64,000 nucleotides of DNA from Micromonospora antibiotica (GTDB lineage: Bacteria; Actinomycetota; Actinomycetes; Mycobacteriales; Micromonosporaceae), in NCBI RefSeq assembly GCF_017599305.1, contig NZ_JAGFWR010000004.1:62001-126000 (forward strand), in the 5' to 3' direction. A program made the position numbers and the translations under genes. Numbering within the stretch: position 1 is the first letter of the stretch; each line of letters starts with the position of its first letter. Shown here piece by piece: positions 56,041 through 64,000 of this stretch. The notes beneath the pieces were generated by a model, which saw only the letters and a program-made list of their open reading frames with translations, was not told where the DNA came from and made no database searches.

Positions 56041-56592
56041 CGAAGTTCCTACGACACAGCTGCTGGCGCTCCCCCTGGTGGTAGGCCCTCCGGAGCGAGA
56101 GCTGCGACAATATACGCCAGCTTGGCTGTCATCCCCGCTGTGGCCCTGCCTGGTCAGCAGATCAGCGCACGTGGTGCTCCTGGTTCTCCTGCCGCAGCGA
56201 TGAGGCGACCTCCGTTACCGCTTCCAACCCTCGCCGCCACTCGCAGTCGCCTGGCTGTCTACGGGCTGGTCACGCTGAATGCGCACGGCCGGATCGCTGA
56301 TCGGTCGGCGATGAAGGTGCTCCAGTGGGTGTCCGGACTGCGATTGGGCAGCAGAGAGCGCCACGGGTTGATTGTGGTATCCGCAGATCCGCAAGGCGTC
56401 TTCAAGGTGGCCAAGGAAGGGCATGTCCGGCTGCCGGCGGTGGTTCGCCAGTGGTGCGGCCTCGCTGCCGGTGACCGCGTATTCATCGTGGCTGAACCCG
56501 CCAGCGGAGGGCTGGTAGTTCACCCGCCGGCGAAGCTCGACGAGTTGATCACCCAGGCTCACGATGCGGTTTTCGGGGGCGGACGTGAGTGA
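56026..56592 (+). CDS. AbrB/MazE/SpoVT-family DNA-binding protein
   Basis: This is up to 188 residues. The C-terminal half reads VYGLVTLNAHGRIADRSAMK and then FKVAKEGHVRLPAVVRQWCG and RVFIVAEPASGGLVVHPP, a swapped-hairpin AbrB-like fold. In actinobacteria this gene is often found directly before a tyrosine recombinase, as here, where the recombinase GTG (56585) overlaps its stop by eight bases. The first 58 residues look low-complexity, so ATG 56200 is a good alternative start, and the hairpin over ATG 56026 argues the same way. Likely role: regulator of the adjacent recombinase. Confidence 0.7.
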   Translation: MFDHRRSSYDTAAGAPPGGRPSGARAATIYASLAVIPAVALPGQQISARGAPGSPAAAMRRPPLPLPTLAATRSRLAVYGLVTLNAHGRIADRSAMKVLQWVSGLRLGSRERHGLIVVSADPQGVFKVAKEGHVRLPAVVRQWCGLAAGDRVFIVAEPASGGLVVHPPAKLDELITQAHDAVFGGGRE

Positions 56593-57604
56593 CGCTGCGG
56601 CGAATCGTGCTGAGTTGGACGCGGCGCGGCTGCTGCTCGCTCGGGTGGGCACCTGGCCTGCTGATCTGTTGGACGCTGCGGTGGCTCGTCCTGTGTCGCC
56701 GACGTTCGCCGAGTATGTTCCGGTGGTGGCGGCTGCTGCGGTCACGGTGGGTACGCGGCGTGCCTACGGCTCCTATTGGAAGCGGGTGGTGGAGCACTGG
56801 GGGCGCGGAGGCTGGACGAGCCCACACCCTCGGAGATCGAGCAGTTGGCGGAGTACGTCAAGACGCATGTGGTGGCTCGGCGGAATGCCCGTGGCGGTCG
56901 CAGCGCGGCGGAGCATCTGATTGCCGCCCTGCGGTTTCTACAAGAGGGCGGTCGCTGACGGCTTTATCGCGGCGTCGGACAATCCCGCGTTGAAGGTGGC
57001 GAAGCCGCGACGGTTGCCGAGCACACGGCGGGCGGTGGCGGACGCCCGGCTGGCCGAGATCAACGAGGTCGCGGGCAGCGCAGGCGACGATCCGGCGCTC
57101 GACACCCTGCTCTTGCGGTTGCATACCGAGACGGCGTGCCGGCGCGGCGGGGCGCTGGCGCTTCGCCCGGCTGACCTGGATCCGGAGCAGTGTTCGATTC
57201 TACTTCGGGAGAAGGGAGACTCGATGCGTTGGCAGCCGGTTTCTCCCACGCTGATGAGGTATCTACAGCGGCATGCGGAGGAGCGGGGTGCGACGGAGAC
57301 GGGGTCGCTGCTGCGATACCGCAACGGTCAGCCCCTCACGTATCGGCGGTATGACCATCTGTGGGTACGCATCGGCGAGCACCTGCCGTGGGTGTACGTG
57401 CAGCAGATCAGCACTCACTGGCTGCGTCACACCACCTTGACCTGGGTGGAACGGAACTTCGGCTACGCCATCGCACGCGCCTACGCCGGTCATTCGGAAG
57501 GCGGTGGTGATGCCGGTACCACAGCCACTTATGTGCGAGCGACGTTGCAGGAGATCGCCGCCGCCCTGTCGGCGCTTACCAACGAGCCACATCCTCTGAG
57601 CTAG
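56585..57604 (+). pseudogene. Tyrosine recombinase (integrase) with two frameshifts
   Basis: The protein continues across three frames. Frame one runs from GTG 56585 (VSDAAANRAELDAARLLLA) to WKRVVEHWG near 56800. Frame two has RRLDEPTPSEIEQLAEYVKT to AALRFL near 56940. Frame three has YKRAVADGFIAASDNPALK to the TGA at 57602-57604. Restoring both breaks gives about 340 residues with an SAM-like N-terminus and the catalytic set: Arg in TETACRRGGALAL, HWLRHTTLTW, GHSEGGGDAGTTATY with the final Tyr. The first break sits in a G-run. The catalytic half is uninterrupted but lacks its own start. It lies beside a tRNA-Leu 3' fragment. Confidence 0.75.
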
Positions 57605-57610
57605 ACGTCG

Positions 57611-57644
57611 GGTGGGACCTGGTCCTACGAGGCTGGGTCCCACC
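57611..57644 (+). terminator. Stem-loop after the recombinase
   Basis: Arms GGTGGGACC (57611-57619) and GGTCCCACC (57636-57644) form a perfect 9-bp GC-rich stem seven bases after the stop codon. There is no T-tract, as usual for actinomycete terminators. Confidence 0.5.
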
Positions 57645-57796
57645 GATGCTGCGGTTACCGTGGCCACGTCCGCGCCCAGGCAGCAGCGGAGACCGACCGG
57701 GACGGCTGGTGAAACACCACACCGTCACGAGCGGGCCCGCCACGTGCACCGGCTGCTACGGCGACCGGCCCGAACGGGGGAGTGTGGTGTTTTCGA

Positions 57797-57830
57797 CTCT
57801 GTCTCACATTCGGCTCTGTCTCACATTCGG
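57797..57830 (+). repeat. 17-bp perfect tandem duplication, third partial copy nearby
   Basis: CTCTGTCTCACATTCGG occurs twice head-to-tail (57797-57813 and 57814-57830). A 14-bp part, CTGTCTCACATTCG, recurs at 57907-57920, just past the solitary IS256 end. They look like IS end sequences or insertion-site duplications left by several insertions. Confidence 0.75.
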
Positions 57831-57885
57831 GATGCTGTTGGTGATCTTGGTTGTGTGATCGGGGTGGGGCGCGCCGCTGCCAGAG

Positions 57886-57904
57886 GGGACTGTAAAACGA
57901 ACGG
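57886..57904 (+). mobile_element. Solitary 19-bp end of the IS256-family element
   Basis: The sequence GGGACTGTAAAACGAACGG is identical to the outer 19 bp of the right end of the IS at 39905-41297 and then diverges. No transposase or second end lies nearby, so it is a deletion scar or a second insertion that has been lost. Confidence 0.8.
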
Positions 57905-57912
57905 CCCTGTCT

Positions 57913-58181
57913 CACATTCGTCGAGGTGGACGGATGCCGGGTGCTGCGGGTGCGGAGCCGGGCCGCGCCGAGCGCCATCGCGGCGATCCTACTGGCGCTG
58001 CGCGATGCCACCGGCCTGCGCCCGCACGCGCATTTCGGGGTGGTCCGAGGGCAACCCGATCGCGCATCTGCTGCGCTATCTGCTTCTCGGCCAGGGTGGC
58101 ACGCCGCCGGTGGTGCGGGAGATCATTCGTAAGGTCGAACCGGATCCGGCCCGCCGCCCCGGTATCCACGTGGGCGGTTGA
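57913..58181 (+). pseudogene. Truncated, frameshifted C-terminal gene fragment of unknown family
   Basis: One frame gives FVEVDGCRVLRVRSRAAPSA and AILLALRDATGLRPHAHFG. After a shift near 58035, a second frame gives SEGNPIAHLLRYLLLGQGG, VVREIIRKVEPDPARRPGI and a stop at 58179-58181. The two pieces read like one C-terminal domain broken by a frameshift and cut at the 5' end by the IS debris. I do not recognise the family. Confidence 0.45.
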
Positions 58182-58403
58182 CGCCCTCGGCCGGACGGGA
58201 AGCTGACGTGGGTGGGCGTGGTGGGTGGTCGGCTCGCGCGGGCCGGGCGCCCCAGGATCGCCCGGCCAGGGTTCATCCGGCCGTGGCCGACCTGCAGGGT
58301 CCGGCACGCGTCCGCCGACGTCGGACGGCCCGATGTGAGGGCTGGCGGACGGGGCTGGCGGGACGCGCCCGGTCCGGCTGTGGGCCTCGGCCTGACCGGC
58401 GGT

Positions 58404-60319
58404 TCACGGCAGGACTTCCGGGTCCGGCTCGCCGTGCGTGGGGGCCGCGACGGGCACCGGGAAGCGCATCCGGCAGACGATGGCGTCGGTGTGCCGGCGT
58501 ACGGCGTGTTCGAGCACCACGCCCCGGTTGTTGCGCAGGATCCGTTCCCACCGTCGGGCGGGTTCCATCTCGGGGATGATCACGAAGACGTGCCGTCCGG
58601 GGTAGTGCCGGCGCAGGTGTTCGGCGAAGGGCCGGCCGAGGTCCCGGTCGGTGGATTCGATGACGGTCAGGGGCACGCCGGGGTGCCAGGTGTCCCATTC
58701 GGCGCGGATGCGATCAGCGGCGGCGGGTTCGTCGACGTGGGTGATGTGCACGGCGGTGATCTCGTCGCCGAGGGACAGGGCGGCGTCCAGGGCCTGACGG
58801 GTCAGCTCGGAGACACCCCCCACCGGCACGACCACGACCGACGGGCCTGGATGCGGAGGCGCTGGGGTTCGTCCGAGCTGCAGGGTGGTGCCGAAGCGCT
58901 GGTAGGCGCGGTGTACCCGTTCGAACGCGACCACCAGCAGGGGCAGCGCGACGGCGATGAGCCAGGCGCCCTCGGCGAGCTTGCTCGCGGTGGTGACGAT
59001 GGCGGCGGCGAAGGTCAGCATGGTGCCGAAGCCGTTGAGGGTTATTTTCCACCGCCAGCCGGGCCCGCGTTCGATCAGCCAGTGCCGGACCATGCCGTAC
59101 TGGGCGATGGTGAAGCCGACGAACACGCCGATGGCGAAGAGCGGGACGAGGGTGTTCATCTGCCCGTTGGCGGCGACGAGGAGGACGGCGGAGACGGCCG
59201 AGAGCACCAGCACGCCGTAGCGGTAGACCTGGCGGCGGGCGCGCAACGCGAAGACGTGTGGCAGGTAGTTGTCCTGCGCGAGCAGTTTCGCCAGCACCGG
59301 CAGCCCGCCGAAGGAGGTGTTGGCCGCCAGCGCCAGCAGCACCATGGTGGCGAGCTGTACGACGTAGAAGGCGACCCCGTGCCCGAGTGCGGCGTCGGTG
59401 AGCTGGGCCAGCACGGTGACGCCTTCGACCGGGCGGATCTGCAGGCGACCGATCAGGGTGGCCAGGCCGATCAGCATGATCCCGAGCAGCGCGCCGAGGG
59501 CGACCTCGGCGCGCTGCGCCCGGCGTACGGCCGGTTCCCGGAACGACGGCACGGCGTTGGCGACGGCCTCGACGCCGGTCAGCGCGGCGCAGCCGTTGGC
59601 GAATGCCTTGAGCAGCAGCAGCGCCCCGACCGCCTGCAGCGGGCCGGCCGCCGGTGGCGCCTCGGCGACGGCGGTCGGGGTGTCCCGCAGCAGCCCGGCG
59701 ATGATCACCGTGAGGATGGCGCCGACGAACACGGCGGTGGGGAGGATGAACACCCGGGCGCTGGTGGCGATGCCACGAAGGTTCACCAGGGTGATCGCCG
59801 CGAGGACGACCAGGCACAGCTGCACCGTGTATGGCAGCAGCGCGGGGAACGCGGAGGCCACGCCGCCACGCCGGCGGCGACGGAGACGGCCACGTTGAGC
59901 ACGTAGTCCACGACCAGCGAGGCCGCTGCGACCAGGCTGGTGCGCCGGGACAGGTGCCGCTTGGCCACCGCGTACGCGCCGCCGCCGTCGGGGAACGCGG
60001 CGATCACCTGCCGGTAGGAGAAGACGAGCACCGCGAGCAGTCCGGTGATCGCCAGGGTGACCGGCAGCGTGAAGCCGAGCCCGACGCCTCCGGCGGCGGC
60101 GAGGACCAGCACGATCGCCTCGGGCCCGTAGGAGACCGATGCCATGGCGTCCAGCGACAGGGCGGCCAGCCCGCCGAGCACCGACAAGCGGTCACGGCCG
60201 GGGACGGCGCGGCCGGAGCGGCGTGCGCGCCAACGCGAGGCGGGGCGACGCCGCGGATCGGTGCCCGTTGTGGCGATGTCGTCGGTGCCAGCGGCGACCG
60301 AGATCGAAGCGTCGAGCAT
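58404..60319 (-). pseudogene. APC-family amino acid permease disrupted by an 8-bp duplication
   Basis: Two minus-strand frames make one permease. The N-terminal frame starts at ATG 60319 and includes LSVLGGLAALSLDAMASVSY, GPEAIVLVLAAAGGVGLGF and SYRQVIAAFPDGGGAYAVAK, the TM1-TM3 region. The C-terminal frame, open to 58404, carries the other ten or so membrane helices and a soluble tail (SVVVVPVGGVSELTRQALDA ... RRHYPGRHVFVIIP) typical of the long APC type. They join at 59857-59872, where GCCACGCC is tandemly repeated; removing one copy restores AGVASAFPALLPY. Restored length is about 635 residues. Unless the duplication is a sequencing error, the transporter is inactive. Potassium or amino-acid substrate cannot be told apart here. 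Confidence 0.85.
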
Positions 60320-60594
60320 GAGGCCCAGGATGCGCCGCTGGTAGCCCGACCAGCGGGGTCGACTACGCGTTCTTCACGGCATGCTGACCGATTTCTACGC
60401 CGTCTTCACGCCGCGGCCGGATCAGCCGAAACCGGGTCGGTCCATGCGGCAGAGCGGGCGCCGTTACGGCCGCGTCAAAAATCGTGCCGTGGTCGTAGCG
60501 GGTGCGTGAAAACCGTCGACGGTGGCCAGTCGCCGGGGGTGATATGGCGACGAGGGATCGAGGTGCGGGCCCTCGCCGTCGCAGGAGGCGCGTG

Positions 60595-61071
60595 ATGACT
60601 GTCGATCCGGATCCGTCGGCCCCGGCCGGCCGACAACCGACACCGACCGGTGTCAGTGTCGCGGCAGGTTGGGCGGTGATGGTCGCTGCGGCCCTGCTGG
60701 CGGCGGCGGTGTTCCCGCCCTCGGAGCCACCGGGGCGGATGCTCGTCATGACCGTCGCGGCCGGTGTCTTCGCGTCGGTGGTGGCCGACCTGCGCGCGGT
60801 GGCCGCCGTCACCGGGCTCGGGATGGCCACGTACGTCGGATTCCTGGCCAACCAGTTCGGCGACCTGACCGCCACCGCCGACGCCTGGTCCTACGCCGTG
60901 GTGATCGGCTTCGCCGGCGTGCTCGGAAGCGGCTACCGACTCTTGCGCTCCATCCCGGGGCCGCCCGGCGGAGAGCCTGACCGGGGGGCGGAGTGCCGGC
61001 CGTTCACGTGCGGACCCGCCCCGGTGGTCTCGCCGCCGGATGCCCCGCTCGGTGACTCTCGTGGGGCGTGA
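60595..61071 (+). CDS. Small membrane protein, unknown function
   Basis: This is a 158-residue protein. After a hydrophilic N-terminus of 25 residues there are three hydrophobic segments (VSVAAGWAVMVAAALLAAAV, MLVMTVAAGVFASVV, WSYAVVIGFAGVLGSGY), then a 50-residue Pro/Gly-rich tail. I prefer ATG 60595, which has GGAGG upstream; the frame extends to 60502. The arrangement resembles DUF4118-like three-helix modules but I cannot confirm that. It overlaps the next gene by about 30 bases and lies between the permease and kdp genes. Confidence 0.6.
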   Translation: MTVDPDPSAPAGRQPTPTGVSVAAGWAVMVAAALLAAAVFPPSEPPGRMLVMTVAAGVFASVVADLRAVAAVTGLGMATYVGFLANQFGDLTATADAWSYAVVIGFAGVLGSGYRLLRSIPGPPGGEPDRGAECRPFTCGPAPVVSPPDAPLGDSRGA

Positions 61072-61723
61072 CCGCTCGGCCACCGCCCCGGACACGACGG
61101 GCTGCGGCGGCCTGTCCAGTCCTGCACCGCCGCACGCCGCCACCTCGGATGGGTCCTTGTCCATCTGCGTGGAACTGGTGACCGGGCGTGGCCGGGACTG
61201 GTGGCCGCGCCCCGGCCGCGTGTTCACGGCCCACCGCCGGCACACCTTCGCCCAGTTGGCTGAGGCGATCGATGTCGCCTTCGGCCGCTGGGACCTCGCG
61301 CACCTGCGCATGTTCGTCCTGCCCGACGACATCGATGTGAGCTGGTCGGCCTGGGGGGACGGGCCGGCGTTTCCCGGCACCCGCGACGGCCGCTCCAGCC
61401 GACTGGACACGCTGACGGTCGGCACGGCGTTCGCGTACGTGTTCGACCTGGGCGAGGACTGGACGCACCTGTGCACCGTCGGCCGCTGCGACGCCCCCGC
61501 CGAGATGCCGCAGCCGTCGCAGCCGCCCCGGCCCGACCGGGGGTGGGGAGATCTGCCCGATCAGTACGGGCGTCACCAGGCCGACGACCCGATCAGCGCC
61601 GCAGCGCCACGCGGCTCGTCGACGCTGCTGTCGGACCTGCCGCCGATCCTGCCCTCCTGGGGTGCCCAGGGCTGTGGGTGGCCGCCCCGCGCAGCCGGCG
61701 ATACCGTCCCGCGCCCCCGGTGA
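61040..61723 (+). CDS. Plasmid pRiA4b ORF-3-like domain protein
   Basis: This is up to 227 residues. The central part, YVFDLGEDWTHLCTVGRCD followed by DRGWGDLPDQYGRHQADD, matches the pRiA4b ORF-3-like domain (sometimes annotated as an IS1096 passenger protein), whose function is unknown. The N-terminal 35 residues overlap the preceding gene and look non-conserved, so translation may begin later with a non-ATG codon. It is not part of any recognisable operon other than the overlap with the small membrane gene. Confidence 0.65.
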   Translation: MPRSVTLVGRDRSATAPDTTGCGGLSSPAPPHAATSDGSLSICVELVTGRGRDWWPRPGRVFTAHRRHTFAQLAEAIDVAFGRWDLAHLRMFVLPDDIDVSWSAWGDGPAFPGTRDGRSSRLDTLTVGTAFAYVFDLGEDWTHLCTVGRCDAPAEMPQPSQPPRPDRGWGDLPDQYGRHQADDPISAAAPRGSSTLLSDLPPILPSWGAQGCGWPPRAAGDTVPRPR

Positions 61724-61891
61724 CCCGTTTCACCTGATCAGCGTCCCGCGTTAAAAGAGCGTCAAGAATCGCCCGGGCGGCGTGATGGTTGCGTTAACGA
61801 CCCTGTTCGTCGGAGGCCCGAGGCGCTTTGATTGCCCGGCGCGGCCGGATGGCGGTCGCGACGAACCCATTGCCGGTTAGAGGAGTCAGCC
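61724..61891 (+). promoter_or_regulatory. Upstream region of the kdp operon
   Basis: These 168 bp hold the kdp promoter by position. The part GCGTTAAAAGAGCGTCAAGA (61749-61768) and a later GCGTTAACGAC are the most AT-rich stretches and could include a KdpE-type site, but I cannot define it. A ribosome site GAGGAGTC precedes the first small ORF. Confidence 0.4.
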
Positions 61892-61975
61892 GTGTCTGAC
61901 GTGCTGTTCGTGGTGTTGACGGTGGGGCTGTTCGCAGCGCTCGCCCTCGTGGTGAGGGGTGTGGAGAGGCTGTGA
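61892..61975 (+). CDS. 27-residue hydrophobic peptide preceding kdpF
   Basis: GTG 61892 follows AGAGGAGT by eight bases and encodes [20 protein letters not shown] plus VRGVERL: one membrane helix with a basic end. Its TGA overlaps the GTG of kdpF (GTGA). Size, hydrophobicity and tight coupling suggest a second KdpF-like single-span subunit or a leader peptide. It is too short for ordinary gene finders. Confidence 0.65.
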   Translation: MSDVLFVVLTVGLFAALALVVRGVERL

Positions 61976-62061
61976 GCGCCGTCAACGCCGTCGGCTTGGT
62001 GCTGGCGATCGGCCTGGCCGTGTTCCTGGTGGTCGCCCTGTTGTTCCCGGAGCGGTTCTGA
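61972..62061 (+). CDS. kdpF: K+-transporting ATPase small subunit KdpF
   Basis: A 29-residue single-span peptide, [20 protein letters not shown] with the typical end LFPERF, recognisable as KdpF, which stabilises the KdpABC complex. It starts at GTG 61972 overlapping the previous stop, and its TGA overlaps the ATG of kdpA. Confidence 0.88.
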   Translation: MSAVNAVGLVLAIGLAVFLVVALLFPERF

Positions 62062-63716
62062 TGACCATGACAACAGCGGGCGTCGTCTTCGTCCTGTCCC
62101 TGGTCGCGGCCCTCGTCGCGGTCTACAAGCCGTTCGGCGACTACATGTTCCGGGTGGTGTCGGGCACCGAGCAGTCCCGCATGGAGCGGGGCATGTACCG
62201 CCTGGTCGGGGTCAACCCGGCCGCCGAGCAGTCGTGGGGCGTGTACGCCCGCAGCGTCCTGGCGTTCTCCGCGATCTCGATCCTGTTCCTCTACCTGTTG
62301 CAGCGGGTGCAGGACAAACTGTGGCTGTCGCTGGGTTTCGACCCGGTGGTCCCGCACGGGGCGTGGAACACCGCGGTGTCGTTCGTGACCAACACGAACT
62401 GGCAGTGGTACTCCGGTGAGTCGACCATGGGCCATCTGGTGCAGATGGCCGGGTTGGCGGTGCAGAACTTCGTCTCGGCCGCGGTGGGCATCGCCGTGGC
62501 GGTGGCCCTGGTCCGTGGCTTCGCCCGCAGCCGTACCGGCGAGCTGGGCAACTTCTGGGTCGACCTGACCCGCATCGTGCTGCGGATACTGCTGCCGATC
62601 GCGGTGTTGGGGGCCCTGGCGCTGATGTTCGGCGGCGTGGTGCAGAACCTGTCCGGCGGCACCGACGTGACCACGCTGACCGGCGGCACCCAGACGATCA
62701 CCGGCGGGCCGGTGGCCAGCCAGGAGGTGATCAAGGAACTCGGCACCAACGGGGGCGGCTTCTACAACGTCAACAGCGCCCACCCGTTCGAGAACCCCAC
62801 CACCTGGACCAACTGGATCGAGATCTTCCTGATCCTGTTGATCCCGTTCAGCCTGCCCCGGGTCTTCGGCCGGATGGTCGGCCAGAACCGGCAGGGCTAC
62901 GCCATCGCTGCCGTCATGGCGATCCTCGCGCTCGCCAGCATCACCCTGACCAACGTCTTCGAGTTGAGTGGGCACGGCACCGTCCCTCAGGCCGTCGGTG
63001 CGGCCCTCGAAGGCAAGGAGGTCCGGTTCGACGTGTCGAACTCGGCTACCTTCGCCGCCGCCACCACGCTCACCTCGACCGGCGCGGTCAACTCGTTCCA
63101 CGACTCGTTCACCCCGCTCGGCGGCGGGATGTTGCTCGGCAACATGATGCTCGGCGAGGTCGCCCCCGGTGGTGTCGGCGCTGGCCTCTACGGACTGTTG
63201 ATCCTGGCGGTGATCACCGTCTTCGTCGCCGGGCTGATGGTCGGGCGCACCCCGGAGTACCTGGGCAAGAAGATCGGCTCCCGGGAGATCAAGCTCGCCT
63301 CACTGTATTTCCTGGTCACCCCGGCGCTGGTGCTGACCGGCACGGCGGCGGCCTTCGCCACCGGCAACAACTCCACCGCGCTCAACGTCGGCCCACACGG
63401 GCTCTCCGAGGTGCTGTACGCGTTCACCTCGGCCAGCAACAACAACGGCTCCGCGTTCGCCGGCATCACGGTGAGCACGCCGTGGTGGAACACCGCGCTC
63501 GGCCTCTGCATGCTTCTGGGTCGCTTCCTGCCGATCATCTTCGTGCTCGCCCTGGCCGGCTCGCTGGCCCGCCAGCAACCCACCCCCGCCTCCGAGGGCA
63601 CCCTGCCGACCCACCGACCGCTCTTCGTCGGGATGGTCGTCGGCGTCACGGTGATCCTGGTCGCGCTGACCTTCCTGCCCGCCCTCGCGCTCGGCCCGCT
63701 GGCTGAGGGGCTGTGA
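62061..63716 (+). CDS. kdpA: K+-transporting ATPase potassium-binding subunit KdpA
   Basis: This is a 551-residue multipass protein, the K+-selective channel-like subunit of the KdpFABC pump. Selectivity-filter-type loops are visible: [53 protein letters not shown] and [14 protein letters not shown]. Length fits the family exactly. The ATG at 62061 overlaps the kdpF stop. It is followed five bases after its stop by the first possible kdpB start. No lesion is seen. Confidence 0.97.
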   Translation: MTMTTAGVVFVLSLVAALVAVYKPFGDYMFRVVSGTEQSRMERGMYRLVGVNPAAEQSWGVYARSVLAFSAISILFLYLLQRVQDKLWLSLGFDPVVPHGAWNTAVSFVTNTNWQWYSGESTMGHLVQMAGLAVQNFVSAAVGIAVAVALVRGFARSRTGELGNFWVDLTRIVLRILLPIAVLGALALMFGGVVQNLSGGTDVTTLTGGTQTITGGPVASQEVIKELGTNGGGFYNVNSAHPFENPTTWTNWIEIFLILLIPFSLPRVFGRMVGQNRQGYAIAAVMAILALASITLTNVFELSGHGTVPQAVGAALEGKEVRFDVSNSATFAAATTLTSTGAVNSFHDSFTPLGGGMLLGNMMLGEVAPGGVGAGLYGLLILAVITVFVAGLMVGRTPEYLGKKIGSREIKLASLYFLVTPALVLTGTAAAFATGNNSTALNVGPHGLSEVLYAFTSASNNNGSAFAGITVSTPWWNTALGLCMLLGRFLPIIFVLALAGSLARQQPTPASEGTLPTHRPLFVGMVVGVTVILVALTFLPALALGPLAEGL

Positions 63717-63736
63717 CCACCATGAGAGAGAAGGAC

Positions 63737-64000
63737 ATGACCACGTCCACGCCGGCGCCGCACGGCACCGCCGACGCGGGGACCGCCGGCACCCCGGCCA
63801 CCCGGGGCAACCGGGCCGGCGGCGGCCTGCTCGACCCGAAGCAACTGTTCCGCTCCCTGCCGGACGCCCTGCGCAAGCTCGACCCGCGCACCCTGTGGCG
63901 CAACCCGGTGATGCTGATCGTCGAGATCGGCGCGGCCTTCACCACCGTCCTCGCGGTGACCGACCCGTCGGTGTTCGCCTGGGCGATCACGATCTGGCTG
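63737..64000 (+). CDS. kdpB: K+-transporting ATPase ATP-binding subunit KdpB, 3' end outside window
   Basis: The first 88 codons only. After a Gly/Ala/Pro-rich start comes LLDPKQLFRSLPDALRKLDP and RTLWRNPVMLIVEIGAAFTT, the typical KdpB N-terminus before the first membrane helices. ATG 63737 is preceded by GAGAAGGA; ATG 63722 is in frame and also possible. The P-type ATPase catalytic motifs lie beyond the window. Identity is supported by the kdpF-kdpA context. Confidence 0.93.
   Translation, partial: MTTSTPAPHGTADAGTAGTPATRGNRAGGGLLDPKQLFRSLPDALRKLDPRTLWRNPVMLIVEIGAAFTTVLAVTDPSVFAWAITIWL

Noticed and set aside
1..64000. CRISPR array
   Set aside because: No regularly spaced direct repeats of CRISPR size were seen; the repeats found are an 18-bp coding linker repeat, WD40 codons and short IS-end copies.

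Overview
The DNA is very GC-rich, with strong G/C preference at third codon positions, GTG/TTG starts and many ATGA/GTGA stop-start overlaps. Together with large LuxR regulators, type I PKS genes, an FkbG-K methoxymalonyl set, Wadjet/Ept-type defence genes and a kdp operon, this indicates a filamentous actinomycete. A Micromonospora-like genus is my best guess, but no marker gene in the window proves it.

Layout. (1) 1-11 kb is a defence region: the 3' part of an Lhr-like helicase fused to a DEDDh exonuclease runs convergent to a complete four-gene, SMC-based Wadjet/Ept operon (jetABCD, minus strand, every junction overlapping). (2) 11-19 kb holds a DUF2075 remnant, a DUF4153/4173 membrane protein divergent from an HTH-nSTAND-WD40 sensor protein, an orphan pyrF with an IS3 scrap, and two weak hypotheticals. 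(3) 20.4-39.2 kb is a biosynthetic cluster: a LAL/LuxR regulator, DUF5988, an AT-ACP protein, a single ER-KS-CLF-KR-DH synthase, a KASIII-like protein with Ser in place of Cys, a P450, a Rieske oxygenase, and the complete five-protein methoxymalonyl-ACP set (fkbK, J, I, H on the plus strand; fkbG convergent). (4) 39.2-41.7 kb is an insertion-sequence graveyard: a dead IS5-type transposase, an intact IS256-family element and a broken DUF4268 gene. (5) 41.7-49.3 kb is a two-gene minus-strand operon: a FAAL-ACP-KS-AT-ACP-C megasynthase and an acyl-CoA carboxylase beta subunit. (6) 50-55.1 kb contains an ISL3 remnant abutting a 5'-truncated RHS gene with a HINT domain, a C-terminal toxin module and an overlapping immunity gene. 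(7) 55.2-58.2 kb is the scar of an integrative element: the 3' end of a tRNA-Leu, an AbrB-like gene, a frameshifted tyrosine recombinase and stray IS ends. (8) 58.4-64 kb holds a frameshifted APC permease, two small genes and the start of kdpFAB.

How the main system might work (inference). The ER-KS-CLF-KR-DH protein plus the separate AT-ACP together carry one complete set of fully reducing fatty-acid-like activities, organised like a rearranged PUFA/heterocyst-glycolipid synthase rather than a modular PKS. The adjacent FkbH/J/K/I/G proteins would make methoxymalonyl-ACP. The KASIII-like protein, P450 and Rieske oxygenase would prime, release or oxidise the chain. An iterative PUFA-like synthase with a fused FabL-type enoyl reductase and a dedicated methoxymalonyl supply is the part most likely to be undescribed. 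No thioesterase, phosphopantetheinyl transferase or obvious exporter is visible near it.
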